From Paractinoplanes toevensis (lineage in GTDB: Bacteria > Actinomycetota > Actinomycetes > Mycobacteriales > Micromonosporaceae): a stretch of DNA of 64,000 nucleotides. Each line of letters begins with the position of its first letter. The first letter of the stretch is position 1. Where the stretch lies: positions 62,001-126,000 of the forward strand of contig NZ_BOQN01000072.1 of NCBI RefSeq assembly GCF_018332695.1, read 5' to 3'. The translations under genes and the position numbers were made by a program. Below, one piece after another: positions 15,288 to 23,065 of this stretch. The notes under the pieces are model-generated. The model worked only from the letters and a program-made list of their open reading frames with translations. It was not told the DNA's origin and made no database searches.

Positions 15288-16601
15288 ATGCAATCGCGGA
15301 CCGACCTGGTCGAGGACCTGATGGGCCGATTCCCCAACGTGCCGCGGGAAGCGGTCATCAAGGAGGACCTGCTGCGCGGCGGGCTGGCCTTCGATGACTC
15401 GGCGCTGTCCGACAACGAGGGCGGCGACGTCAAGCCGAAGTCGTACTTCATCTTCTCGTTCGACCACCGCACCCTGCCCGAGCTGGGCACGGCCGCGCTG
15501 CGCCGGCCGCCGGAGGAGATCGTGCTCACCGGCGGGCCGTACGACCTGCGCCGAACCGTGGTGTCGGTGCGGATCAACCCCGACTCGCCGTACCGAGTGA
15601 AGGCGGACGACGACGGGCGGCTGATGCTCTTCCTGGACGGGCGGGCGATCGCCGACGTCGGCCTGCCCCCGATGCCCGATTACTACCGGCACACGCTGGC
15701 GAACGGCAAGCAGGTGATGGAGGTCGCCCCGACGATCCAGTGGGGCTATCTGGTCTATCTGACCGTTTTCCGCGTCTGTCAGTACTTCGGCGCCAAGGAG
15801 GAGTGCCAGTACTGCGACATCAACCACAACTGGCGCCAGCACAAGGCGGCCGGCCGGCCCTACACGGGAGTCAAGCCGGTCGACGAGGTCCTCGAGGCGC
15901 TCGCGATCATCGACAAGTACGACACCGCCCGCACGTCGACGGCATACACGCTGACCGGCGGCAGTGTCACCTCGAAGGTCGACGGGCTGGCCGAGGCCGA
16001 CTTCTACGGCCGTTACGCCCAGGCCATCGAGGAGCGCTTCCCGGGTCGCTGGATCGGCAAGGTCGTCGCGCAGGCGCTCCCGCGGGCGGACGTGCAGCGG
16101 TTCCACGACTACGGCATCCGCATCTACCACCCCAACTACGAGGTGTGGGACAAGCGGCTGTTCGAGCTGTACTGCCCGGGCAAGGAGCGTTACGTGGGCC
16201 GCGAGGAGTGGCACCGCCGCATCCTCGAATCGGCCGAGGTCTTCGGGCCGCGCAACGTCATCCCGAACTTCGTGGCCGGCGTCGAGATGGCCGAGCCGTT
16301 CGGCTTCACCAGCGTGAACGAGGCGATCGACTCGACCGCCGAGGGCCTGCAATACTTCATGTCCCGCGGCATCACCCCGCGCTTCACCACCTGGTGCCCC
16401 GAGCCGACCACCCCGCTCGGCAAAACCAACCCGCACGGCGCCCCGCTGGAATACCACGTCCGCCTGCTGGAGACCTACCGCGCGATCATGGACGCGAACG
16501 GCCTGTCCAGCCCGCCCGGTTACGGCCCGCCCGGACCGGGCAACGCGGTGTTCTCGGTGAGTTCGTTCATGGACACCCTCGAACCCAACCCCATTCCATA
16601 G
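15288..16601 (+). CDS. Radical SAM-like enzyme with unusual CX8CX2C cluster motif
   Basis: The 437-residue protein has an N-terminal region of about 150 residues, then RVCQYFGAKEECQYCDINHN, with cysteines at 164, 173 and 176. Instead of CX3CX2C the spacing is CX8CX2C; the terminal CxYC plus a following TLTGGSV (a GGE-like SAM-contact strand) and a barrel-like series (IGKVVAQALP, IRIYHPNYEVWD, VIPNFVAGVEMAEPFG, TPRFTTWCPEP) fit a radical SAM TIM barrel. I do not recognise a characterised orthologue. ATG 15288 was chosen for GGGGAG six bases upstream; ATG 15282 is nearer than that allows. No obvious precursor peptide gene is adjacent, and it stands alone between an AKR and a protease. Confidence 0.65.
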   Translation: MQSRTDLVEDLMGRFPNVPREAVIKEDLLRGGLAFDDSALSDNEGGDVKPKSYFIFSFDHRTLPELGTAALRRPPEEIVLTGGPYDLRRTVVSVRINPDSPYRVKADDDGRLMLFLDGRAIADVGLPPMPDYYRHTLANGKQVMEVAPTIQWGYLVYLTVFRVCQYFGAKEECQYCDINHNWRQHKAAGRPYTGVKPVDEVLEALAIIDKYDTARTSTAYTLTGGSVTSKVDGLAEADFYGRYAQAIEERFPGRWIGKVVAQALPRADVQRFHDYGIRIYHPNYEVWDKRLFELYCPGKERYVGREEWHRRILESAEVFGPRNVIPNFVAGVEMAEPFGFTSVNEAIDSTAEGLQYFMSRGITPRFTTWCPEPTTPLGKTNPHGAPLEYHVRLLETYRAIMDANGLSSPPGYGPPGPGNAVFSVSSFMDTLEPNPIP

Positions 16602-16770
16602 GTACGCGTGACGGCTCCTACAACCGCAAGGTCGCCGTCCCGGGAAGCTCGCGAAGGCGTGGCATCGCACGCACGTGAGAGGGCAAGTGATATGCCCGTA
16701 CTAAATCGATGATCTTCGTTGTCTCTCTAGGGTGTCGGGCAGGAACCCCCCGACCCCCTGGAGGACGACG

Positions 16771-17310
16771 ATGCTTCTACGAAGGTGGGCGGCCGCGCTG
16801 GTCGCCGCGCTCGCACTGGCCGGTGTTCAGGTCGTTTCGGCCACCCCGGCGCAGGCCGCCGCGAGGATCCTCTACTACGACGCCAGCCAGGCGCAGGAGT
16901 TCATCGCGGTGGTCAACCAGGGCGCCCAGATCTGGAACAGCGCGGTCGCGAACGTCAAGTTGCAGCCGGTGACCGCGGGCCGCACCCCGAACATCCGCGT
17001 CTACGCCGACAACGGCTGGCCGCGCACCTACTCGACGTCACTGGGCAACGGCCGCTGGTACATGGGCCGCGAGGCCGTGAACGACGGCTACTACCCGCCC
17101 CGGATCGCGGCCCACGAGTTCGGCCACATCCTCGGCCTGCCGGACAACCGCACCGGCCTCTGCTCCGACCTGATGTCCGGCAGCAGCGCACCGGTGGCCT
17201 GCACCAACGCCAACCCGAGCGCCGCCGAGAAGGCCTCCGTCGAGCGCCTGTTCCGCACCTCGGCAACGGTCACCCCGCAGACGTACGTCTGGGTGGTCCC
17301 CGCCGCGTGA
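16771..17310 (+). CDS. Snapalysin-type secreted zinc metalloprotease (M7)
   Basis: The 179-residue precursor starts with a signal peptide (MLLRRWAAALVAALALAGVQ, cleavage near ATPAQAA). The catalytic motif is HEFGHILGLPD, H115-E116-xx-H119-xx-G122-xx-D125. Aspartate as third zinc ligand is the mark of snapalysins, the small Streptomyces-type neutral proteases. Two downstream cysteines (LCSDLMSG, VACTNA) would form the known disulfide. It is secreted and degrades protein in the environment. The ATG has GGAGG nine bases before it. The LysR-type activator that often sits next to Streptomyces snapalysin genes is absent here. Confidence 0.9.
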   Translation: MLLRRWAAALVAALALAGVQVVSATPAQAAARILYYDASQAQEFIAVVNQGAQIWNSAVANVKLQPVTAGRTPNIRVYADNGWPRTYSTSLGNGRWYMGREAVNDGYYPPRIAAHEFGHILGLPDNRTGLCSDLMSGSSAPVACTNANPSAAEKASVERLFRTSATVTPQTYVWVVPAA

Positions 17311-17353
17311 CAGCACCGGCCGGGTCCGCTCCGGTGGGGCGGGCCCGGCTACC

Positions 17354-18538
17354 GTGTTCCGGGTGGTGATCGACTTCGAGGACCCGGACTTCATCCGCGA
17401 CCCCTACCCCGCGCTGGCCCGGCTTCGCGAGCAGGCACCGGTGAGCCGGCACGAGCCGACCGGCCGGTGGCTGGCGGCGAGCCACGCCACCGCCGACGCG
17501 GTGCTCCGCGACCGCCGGCTGGGCCGGTTCTGGCGGGACCGGGAGCCCGCCGAGTGGTGGGAGCCGTTCAATCTGCTGCACCGCAACCAGATGATGGAGA
17601 ACGAACCGCCCGACCACACCCGGCTGCGCACCCTGGTCGCGAAGGCGTTCGGCCGGGGCCACGTGGAACGCCTGCGCCCCGCCGTGGCCGCCTCGGCCGC
17701 GGAGCTGCTGTCCACCGCCGGCGACCCGTTCGACCTGCTCACCGACCTGGCCGAGCCGCTGGCCGTCACGGTGATCGCCGAGCTGCTGGGCGTCCCCGCC
17801 GTCGACCGTCACCGCCTGCGGCCCTGGTCGGCCGCGATCGTGCGGATGTACGAGGTCTCCCGGACCCCCGAGGCCGAGCAGGAGGCCCTGACCGCCTGCC
17901 GCGAGTTCGCCGGCTACATCCGGGCCCTGGCCGCCGAGCGCACCGCCCACCCCGAGGACGACCTGATCAGCCACCTGGTGGCGGCCCGCGACGGCACCGA
18001 CCGGCTGACCGGCGACGAACTGGTGGCGTCGGCGATCCTGCTGCTCAACGCCGGCCACGAGGCATCGGTGAACGCCCTGGGCGGCGGCCTGGTCGCCCTG
18101 CTCCGCCACCCCGACCAGCTGGCCCGCCTGCGCGCCGACCGCGCCCTGGTGCCGACCGCGATCGAGGAGATGATCCGCTACGACCCGCCCCTGCACCTGT
18201 TCGTCCGCACAGCGGCGGCCCCGGTGACGATCGGCGACGTCACGATCCCCCCGGGCGGCGAGATAGCGGCCCTGCTGGGAGCGGCCAACCGCGACCCCGC
18301 GGTCTTCCGCGACCCGGACACCTTCGACGTCACCCGCACCCCGAACCCGCACCTGGGCTTCGGCGCCGGCCTGCACTTCTGCCTGGGCGCACCGCTGGCC
18401 CGCATCGAACTGCAGGCGGCGTTGTCCGCCCTGCTGGACCACGCCCCGGCACTGCACCTGGCCACCGAGCCGACCCACCGCCCGACGTTCGTCCTGCGAG
18501 CCTTCACCGCCGTCCACCTCACCACCGACCCGGCCTGA
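17354..18538 (+). CDS. Cytochrome P450
   Basis: The 394-residue protein has the I-helix LLNAGHEASVNALGGG (A-G-x-E-A in place of A-G-x-D/E-T), the K-helix ExxR in IEEMIRYDPP, and the haem loop HLGFGAGLHFCLGAPLARIEL with the ligand Cys at 343. It is a soluble class-I bacterial P450 needing a ferredoxin partner; a 3Fe-4S ferredoxin is coded at 22.2-22.4 kb on the other strand, not adjacent. The threonine normally present in the I-helix for oxygen activation is Ala-Ser here (GHEASV). Start is GTG 17354; GTG 17363 is possible. Substrate unknown. Confidence 0.9.
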   Translation: MFRVVIDFEDPDFIRDPYPALARLREQAPVSRHEPTGRWLAASHATADAVLRDRRLGRFWRDREPAEWWEPFNLLHRNQMMENEPPDHTRLRTLVAKAFGRGHVERLRPAVAASAAELLSTAGDPFDLLTDLAEPLAVTVIAELLGVPAVDRHRLRPWSAAIVRMYEVSRTPEAEQEALTACREFAGYIRALAAERTAHPEDDLISHLVAARDGTDRLTGDELVASAILLLNAGHEASVNALGGGLVALLRHPDQLARLRADRALVPTAIEEMIRYDPPLHLFVRTAAAPVTIGDVTIPPGGEIAALLGAANRDPAVFRDPDTFDVTRTPNPHLGFGAGLHFCLGAPLARIELQAALSALLDHAPALHLATEPTHRPTFVLRAFTAVHLTTDPA

Positions 18539-18584
18539 CCCGGCCCTACGCAACGCCAGCCTGACCCGCCCTACGCGCCGCCCC

Positions 18585-18614
18585 GCGGAGCCCCGGCCCC
18601 ACACGCGGCTCCGC
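18585..18614. terminator. Bidirectional hairpin between P450 and mannitol dehydrogenase genes
   Basis: Perfect 8-base arms GCGGAGCC (18585-18592) and GGCTCCGC (18607-18614) lie between the two convergent genes. The surrounding 120 bases also hold two copies of a CCTGACCCG(G)CCCTACGC direct repeat (about 18536-18575). Confidence 0.55.
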
Positions 18615-18657
18615 CGGAGGTCCTGCCCCACGCGCGGCACCGGCTGAGGACGAGGGC

Positions 18658-19962
18658 TTACCGGGCACCCTCGCGGGTTGTTCTGCCGACGGCGGCCACC
18701 AGCGCGTCGTCGGCGGCGAGGTCGGGCGCGAGCAGCGCGACCACGTCGCGCACATTGCCGGCGCGCTCGGCGAACGGGCCCGCGCCGGCGTCGTCGACCG
18801 GGGCGCCGATGCCACGCAGGTGATCGATCCAGGCGGCCAGGATCCGGATCGCGCCGGCCGGCAACCGACCGGCCGCGACCTCCGCCCGCAGCACCGGGAT
18901 CACCCGGATCGGGATCTTCTGCGAACCGTCCGCGGCGATCTGGGCGAGCGTGTGCCGGATGCGCGCGTTGCCGAACCGGACCAGCAGCGCCTCCCGGTAG
19001 GCGGCGATCTCGCCGGGCGCCAGCGGGACACAGCGCGCCGCCTCGTCCCACCACTGCTCCAGCCACGCCCGGCACTCCGGATCGGCGACGGCCTCGGCGA
19101 CCGTCGTGTGGCCGCGCGCGCTCCCGGCGTACGCCAAAAGCGAGTGACCACCGTTGAGCAGCAAGAGTTTCCGCTGCTCGTGTGCGGTGATGTCGGAGAC
19201 GAACCGCGCTCCGCCGGCCTCCCAGGCCGGGCGGCCGGCCGGGAAGACGCCGTCCAGGACCCATTCCGAGTACGGCTCGGTGACCACCGGCACCGCGTCG
19301 GCAAAACCGGTCAGCGACATCGCCACCTGGACGTCCGCGGCGGTCGTGCGCGGGGTGATCCGGTCGACCATGGTGGTCACGAACGCGACGTTGTCCCGGA
19401 TCCACGGCACCAGCGCGGGCTCGGCGAGCGTGGTGAAGTCGAGAACCACCCGCGCGGTCGCCTCCCCGTTGCCCGGCAGGTTGTCGCACGACACGATCGC
19501 CATCGGACCGCCGCCGAACAAGCGCCGCTCGGCCAGCCCGGCCATCAGCCGGCCCGGCACGCTGCGCACCGGGTCGCCCCGCAGCCACGCGGCGACGTCG
19601 GCGGCGGCCCGGTCCTCGTCCAGGCCGCCGCCGGGTGCCCGCAGGTAGGCCGCCTCGGTCACCGTCAAGGTCACCAGGGCCGTGCGTGGTGCGGCCAGGT
19701 GGTCCCGCCACGCCTGGTGGTCATCCGCGGCGTACGCGTCCCGCACCGAACCGATGATCTGCGCCTCGTCGCGTTCCGGCCCGCGCACCAGCAGCGTGTA
19801 CCGCCCGTTCTGGGCGGAGAGTTGCCGGGCCGCCAGCGGGGACCGGCCGGTGAACGCCGCGATCGGCCAGTCGCCCGCGTCCGGGGCGACCGACGTGTAC
19901 CACGCCTGGTGTGCCCGGAAGAAGTTCCCGAGGCCCAGGTGCACGATCCGCATGGCATCCAT
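18658..19962 (-). CDS. Mannitol dehydrogenase/fructuronate reductase family protein
   Basis: The 434-residue protein starts MDAMRIVHLGLGNFFRAHQAWY, the conserved NAD-binding beginning of the long-chain polyol dehydrogenases, and has MAIVSCDNLPGNG, VTTMVDRITPRT, VVTEPYSEWVLDG and the catalytic KLLLLNGGHSLLAY (K-x4-N-x2-H). It converts a ketose or keto-uronate to the polyol with NAD(P)H; the exact sugar is not clear. ATG 19962 was chosen for GGTGG eight bases upstream; ATG 19953 is a close alternative. It is followed by the hairpin at 18585-18614. Confidence 0.87.
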   Translation of the reverse strand: MDAMRIVHLGLGNFFRAHQAWYTSVAPDAGDWPIAAFTGRSPLAARQLSAQNGRYTLLVRGPERDEAQIIGSVRDAYAADDHQAWRDHLAAPRTALVTLTVTEAAYLRAPGGGLDEDRAAADVAAWLRGDPVRSVPGRLMAGLAERRLFGGGPMAIVSCDNLPGNGEATARVVLDFTTLAEPALVPWIRDNVAFVTTMVDRITPRTTAADVQVAMSLTGFADAVPVVTEPYSEWVLDGVFPAGRPAWEAGGARFVSDITAHEQRKLLLLNGGHSLLAYAGSARGHTTVAEAVADPECRAWLEQWWDEAARCVPLAPGEIAAYREALLVRFGNARIRHTLAQIAADGSQKIPIRVIPVLRAEVAAGRLPAGAIRILAAWIDHLRGIGAPVDDAGAGPFAERAGNVRDVVALLAPDLAADDALVAAVGRTTREGAR

Positions 19963-19995
19963 CGTGGGTTCCACCCGGCGCCCCGGCAACCGTCC

Positions 19996-21222
19996 TCAGC
20001 AGCCGTTGCGCATCGCGCTCACCGCCACGTCGTCGTACCAGAGGGTGTCGGCGCCCTGGCCGTAGCTCTCCCACCCGAGCTTGAGGTCGGTGAGCGCGGG
20101 CCGCCAGGTCTTGTTGAGCCACTGGCTGTCGATGTCGTGGGTGGGCGTGCCATCCTCGAGCAGGCCGGGCACGGACGTGCCGTTGAGCCAGGTCTCCATG
20201 GTGCCGTCCCGCCCGTCGACCTTGAACTCGACGCAGTTCCAGGTGTTCACCGGCAGCGGCGCGGAGAGAGCGACGCCGGCCGGGCTCTGCTCGGGCAGGG
20301 TCGCGTCGTCGGAGGCCCGGTTGAACTGCAGGGCGCCGTTCTGCCCGCCGAACCGCAGATCCTTGCCACCGTCGTTGGCGTCGGCGAGGGCGACCGCGGT
20401 GACGTGCGAGGCCGGAAGCGCGGTGGTGTGCCGGACCCAGTACCGGACGTACCACACGTTGCTGGTCGTGCCGAGAATCGCGGTGTTCCGCACGAAGACG
20501 TGGTTGCAGTAGCCCTCGGCCCCGCTGACCTTGAGCGAGGTCGAACCCGAGTGCGCCGCCGTCTTGTCGATCGTGGCCGTGCCGGCACCCGAGCAGTCCG
20601 GGTAGGTGACCGCCCAGTTCCCGCCCGGTGCGGTCCCGGTCTGCTGCTCGAACCCGTCACAGACCGCGGTGGCCACACAGTTCTGGGCCGGCGGCGTGGT
20701 CGGGCTAGTGGTCGGCGGGGTCGTCGGCGCAGTGGTGGGCGGGGTCGTGGGGCTCGTCGTGGGCGGGGTCGTCGGGGTCGTCGTGGTCGGCGCGGTGGTG
20801 GGCCCAGTCGTCGGCGTGGTCGTCTCACCGCAAGCGACGCCGTTGAGCGCGAACGCGGTCGGGGTGGCGTTGGTGCCCGTATACGTGCCCTGGAAGCCGA
20901 AGCTGGTCGACGCCCCGGTGGCAAGGCTGCCGTTCCAGGCCACGGAGGCGGCGCTGACCGCGGTGCCGGTCTGGGTGACGGTGGCGTTCCAGGCCCCGGT
21001 GACCCGCTGATCGCCGGCATACGACCAGGTCACCGTCCAGGCGGAGACGGCCGGCCCGTTGTTGGTCACCTTGACGTCAGCGGTGAACCCGGTGGACCAC
21101 GAATTGGCCGTGTAGGTGACGTTGCAGCCGATGGCCGCGGTCGCGGCCGAGGCCCCCGCCACGATCATCCCGGTCCCGGCCACCAGGCCGGACACCACCA
21201 GAGCAATTCCTCGTCGGCGCAT
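19996..21222 (-). CDS. Secreted CBM2 protein with Cip1-like C-terminal domain
   Basis: The 408-residue precursor has a signal peptide (MRRRGIALVVSGLVAGTGMI, ends near ATAA), a family-2 cellulose-binding module (about 33-135: CNVTYTANSWSTGFTADVKV, NNGPAVSAWTVTWSY, closing Cys GVAC), a Thr/Pro linker of about 60 residues, and a beta-jelly-roll domain (CDGFEQQTGTAPGGNWAV, YCNHVFVRNTAI, WYVRYWVRHTTALP, WNCVEFKVDGRDGTMETWLNG). The last domain resembles fungal Cip1 and its actinobacterial relatives, which bind plant polysaccharide; catalytic activity is unproven. Start ATG 21222 has GGGAG five bases upstream. A perfect CebR box lies 38 bases upstream, so cellobiose induction is expected. Confidence 0.85.
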   Translation of the reverse strand: MRRRGIALVVSGLVAGTGMIVAGASAATAAIGCNVTYTANSWSTGFTADVKVTNNGPAVSAWTVTWSYAGDQRVTGAWNATVTQTGTAVSAASVAWNGSLATGASTSFGFQGTYTGTNATPTAFALNGVACGETTTPTTGPTTAPTTTTPTTPPTTSPTTPPTTAPTTPPTTSPTTPPAQNCVATAVCDGFEQQTGTAPGGNWAVTYPDCSGAGTATIDKTAAHSGSTSLKVSGAEGYCNHVFVRNTAILGTTSNVWYVRYWVRHTTALPASHVTAVALADANDGGKDLRFGGQNGALQFNRASDDATLPEQSPAGVALSAPLPVNTWNCVEFKVDGRDGTMETWLNGTSVPGLLEDGTPTHDIDSQWLNKTWRPALTDLKLGWESYGQGADTLWYDDVAVSAMRNGC

Positions 21223-21259
21223 CGGTACTCCCATGGGGATGGTTGGGGGAACGGAGCGT

Positions 21260-21273
21260 TGGGAGCGCTCCCA
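21260..21273. promoter_or_regulatory. CebR operator (cellobiose-responsive)
   Basis: TGGGAGCGCTCCCA is a perfect 14-base palindrome identical to the consensus bound by the Streptomyces LacI-family repressor CebR, which releases DNA on cellobiose or cellotriose. It lies just upstream of the CBM2/Cip1-like gene. No cebR gene is in this window. Confidence 0.88.
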
Positions 21274-21313
21274 TACATCGACGACTGTAGTTTTGTTTCG
21301 AGGAGATGAAAAG

Positions 21314-22159
21314 CTATGCGAGCGCCGGGTTCCGCTCGTAAGTACTGATCAGCAACTCGATCTCCCGAGTCAGCGCCGGCAGCGAGTCCTCGTCCCGGGC
21401 CAGCAGCAGCCCCGCCTCAGCCAGCGCACCCCGCAGCACCGACAGCCGCGCCTCGACATCCTGCTCGTCGGCGACCCGCTCCCCCGCACCCCGCCCTCTA
21501 GTCAGGCCCGCCGCGTCCCGGCCCCTGACCAGCTCCCCCGCGCTGCGCTCCCCGACCAGGTCCCTCGCGCCGCGCTCCCCGACCAAGTCCCTCGCGCCGC
21601 GCTCCCCGACCGGGTCTGCCGCGCCGCACTCCCTGACTGGATCGGCTGCGCCGCGCTCGCCGCCCAGGCCCCTCGCGCGGCGCTCTCTGGCCAGGTCCGG
21701 CGCGCCATGCTCCCCGACCAGGTCTGCCGCGCCGCCCTCTTCGGCTGCCCGCTGCAACCCCCGCCGGAGCAACTCGCCCACGTAGCCGTCCTCGATCGAG
21801 CGGACCTCCTGCCAACCGAGCACCGCCGGCCCGTCGATGAGCAGGATGCGCCGCAGCGCGGGATCGAGATAGGCGTCGAGCACCACCGCACAGCCGGCCC
21901 GCACGGCGTCCCATCCGGCGCGAACCGACGAGGCCGCCACGAACCGCTCGGCCAGCCGCCGCTCCTGGTAGATCAGCGCGTACCGGAAGAGCGTCGCCTT
22001 GGTCCCGAAGTGGTGATAGACCGCGCCCCGGCTGAGCCCCGCGGCCTTGCCGACCTCGTCGAGCGAGGTGGCCGCATACCCGTCCCGCCCGAACATCTCC
22101 GCAGCCCGGACCACCAGCGAAGCCTCGGTCTCCCCCGCATGCACCATGACCCCGAACAT
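21314..22159 (-). CDS. TetR-family regulator with a nine-residue tandem repeat insert
   Basis: The 281-residue protein has a standard TetR DNA-binding domain (AAEMFGRDGYAATSLDEVGKAAGLSRGAVYHHFGTK at about 18-52, in parts) and first ligand-domain helices (ALIYQERRLAERFV, LLIDGPAVLGW). At about residues 141-231 it contains nine or ten degenerate copies of A-A-D-L-V-G-E-R-G, after which a normal C-terminal helix resumes (ARLSVLRGALAEAGLLL). TetR proteins are usually about 200 residues, so the insert explains the extra length. It sits 41 bases downstream of a ferredoxin gene on the same strand. ATG 22159 was chosen for AGGGA about eight bases upstream. Confidence 0.85.
   Translation of the reverse strand: MFGVMVHAGETEASLVVRAAEMFGRDGYAATSLDEVGKAAGLSRGAVYHHFGTKATLFRYALIYQERRLAERFVAASSVRAGWDAVRAGCAVVLDAYLDPALRRILLIDGPAVLGWQEVRSIEDGYVGELLRRGLQRAAEEGGAADLVGEHGAPDLARERRARGLGGERGAADPVRECGAADPVGERGARDLVGERGARDLVGERSAGELVRGRDAAGLTRGRGAGERVADEQDVEARLSVLRGALAEAGLLLARDEDSLPALTREIELLISTYERNPALA
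21487..21738. repeat. 27-bp tandem repeat inside the TetR gene
   Basis: Units such as GCTCCCCGACCAGGTCCCTC(GCGCCGC) recur with a 27-base period about nine times. All copies keep the reading frame. The most similar adjacent units lie at about 21540-21600, which suggests recent expansion. Confidence 0.8.
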
Positions 22160-22200
22160 ATCGAAGTCCCTGTATGAATGCGAACGGTTACCTCGCACTG

Positions 22201-22395
22201 CTATTTGAGTAGCTGGATCACCGCGGCCGGGCAGCTCTTGACCGCGAGCTCGACCGCGTCCCGTTCCGACTCCGGTGGCGAACCGTCGAGCACGACCACC
22301 ACCGCCTCATCCGGGTCCTGGTCGAAGACGCCGGGCGCGGTGAGCGCACAGGTCCCCGACCCGATGCAGAGGCTGGTGTCCACGGCGATCTTCAT
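22201..22395 (-). CDS. 3Fe-4S ferredoxin (P450-type partner)
   Basis: The 64-residue protein MKIAVDTSLCIGSGTCALTA has cysteines at 10, 16 and 55 (CX5C then CPAAVI), the pattern of actinobacterial 3Fe-4S ferredoxins that give electrons to cytochromes P450. The cysteine that would complete a 4Fe-4S cluster is Ser/Gly. Start ATG 22395 has GGAG six bases upstream; an ATG two codons earlier is possible. The TetR gene follows on the same strand after 41 bases. The nearest P450 is 4 kb away, so pairing with it is only a guess. Confidence 0.9.
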   Translation of the reverse strand: MKIAVDTSLCIGSGTCALTAPGVFDQDPDEAVVVVLDGSPPESERDAVELAVKSCPAAVIQLLK

Positions 22396-22780
22396 CGGCA
22401 TCTCCACAATGGGCGAACGCCCCAACACTGCCGGTCATCACGAAGTCCGTCAATAAGCACCTCCCCTCCGAGCAACATGAGCCACTACTCACTCGTCTCC
22501 CTCTGGGAACAAGCATCGACCTTCCCGCACGGTGAGGGTCAAGCCGACGGACAAGATCCTTTGTGAACATTTCAGAGATCGAATTTCTGGCCGCCGGCAG
22601 TCGGGTAGCCGACAGTTCTTCGAAAATGCCCGGACGGGTGGTCCATATCCGACAGATGGCGTTCGATCGGCGGGATTGGCGGTCAGGTGCTGCCCGGATC
22701 GGCCGTTGTGCAACTTGCGCGCAACACGATTAGGTGATTGCGCTCACGCACAGGCGACCCGGGTGAGGGAGATGGTCACG
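22396..22780. other. Intergenic region with no convincing gene
   Basis: This 385-base gap lies between the divergent ferredoxin and resolvase-like genes. It has lower G+C than its surroundings in 22550-22650 and a perfect 10-base palindrome TTGCGCGCAA at 22715-22724, about 56 bases before the plus-strand gene, which may be an operator. No coding potential was seen. Confidence 0.4.
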
Positions 22781-23065
22781 GTGCCCAATGCGGTAATTTT
22801 CGTGCAGACAGAGAGGTTCGACGTCCATGCGGCTCGATGCCTCGACTACTGCGCAGCGATGCGCTATGACGTGGCCGGTCTGATCTGCGGCGACTGGAAC
22901 GCCGCCCTGCAAATGCTGAAGGACGGTCTGGCCACCGTCATTGTCGTGTCCTCGATGAGCCAACTGGACCCGCAACGCGAGCCCCGCATCGAGATCGTCC
23001 CCAAGCGCATGAACGCGCGCCGCACCACCCGTCCCCGCCTGGCAGCGAGGGTGGCAGCCCGCTAG
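22781..23065 (+). CDS. Small protein resembling a serine-recombinase N-terminal fold
   Basis: A 94-residue ORF: VPNAVIFVQTERFDVHAARC, then MRYDVAGLICGDWNAALQML and LATVIVVSSMSQLDPQ. The order of strands and helices (short strand, CLDYCAAMRYDVAGLI, then a W-x-A-A-L-x-M-L helix, then TVIVVSSMSQL) recalls the N-terminal half of resolvases, but the catalytic serine/arginine set is not evident and there is no DNA-binding tail; it ends in a basic stretch. It could be a degenerate recombinase fragment or a small regulator. GTG 22781 has AGGGAG nine bases upstream; ATG 22772 is the alternative. Confidence 0.5.
   Translation: MPNAVIFVQTERFDVHAARCLDYCAAMRYDVAGLICGDWNAALQMLKDGLATVIVVSSMSQLDPQREPRIEIVPKRMNARRTTRPRLAARVAAR

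Noticed and set aside
16700..16770. LysR-type T-N11-A operator before the snapalysin gene
   Set aside because: No clear dyad of this type was found and no LysR gene is adjacent.
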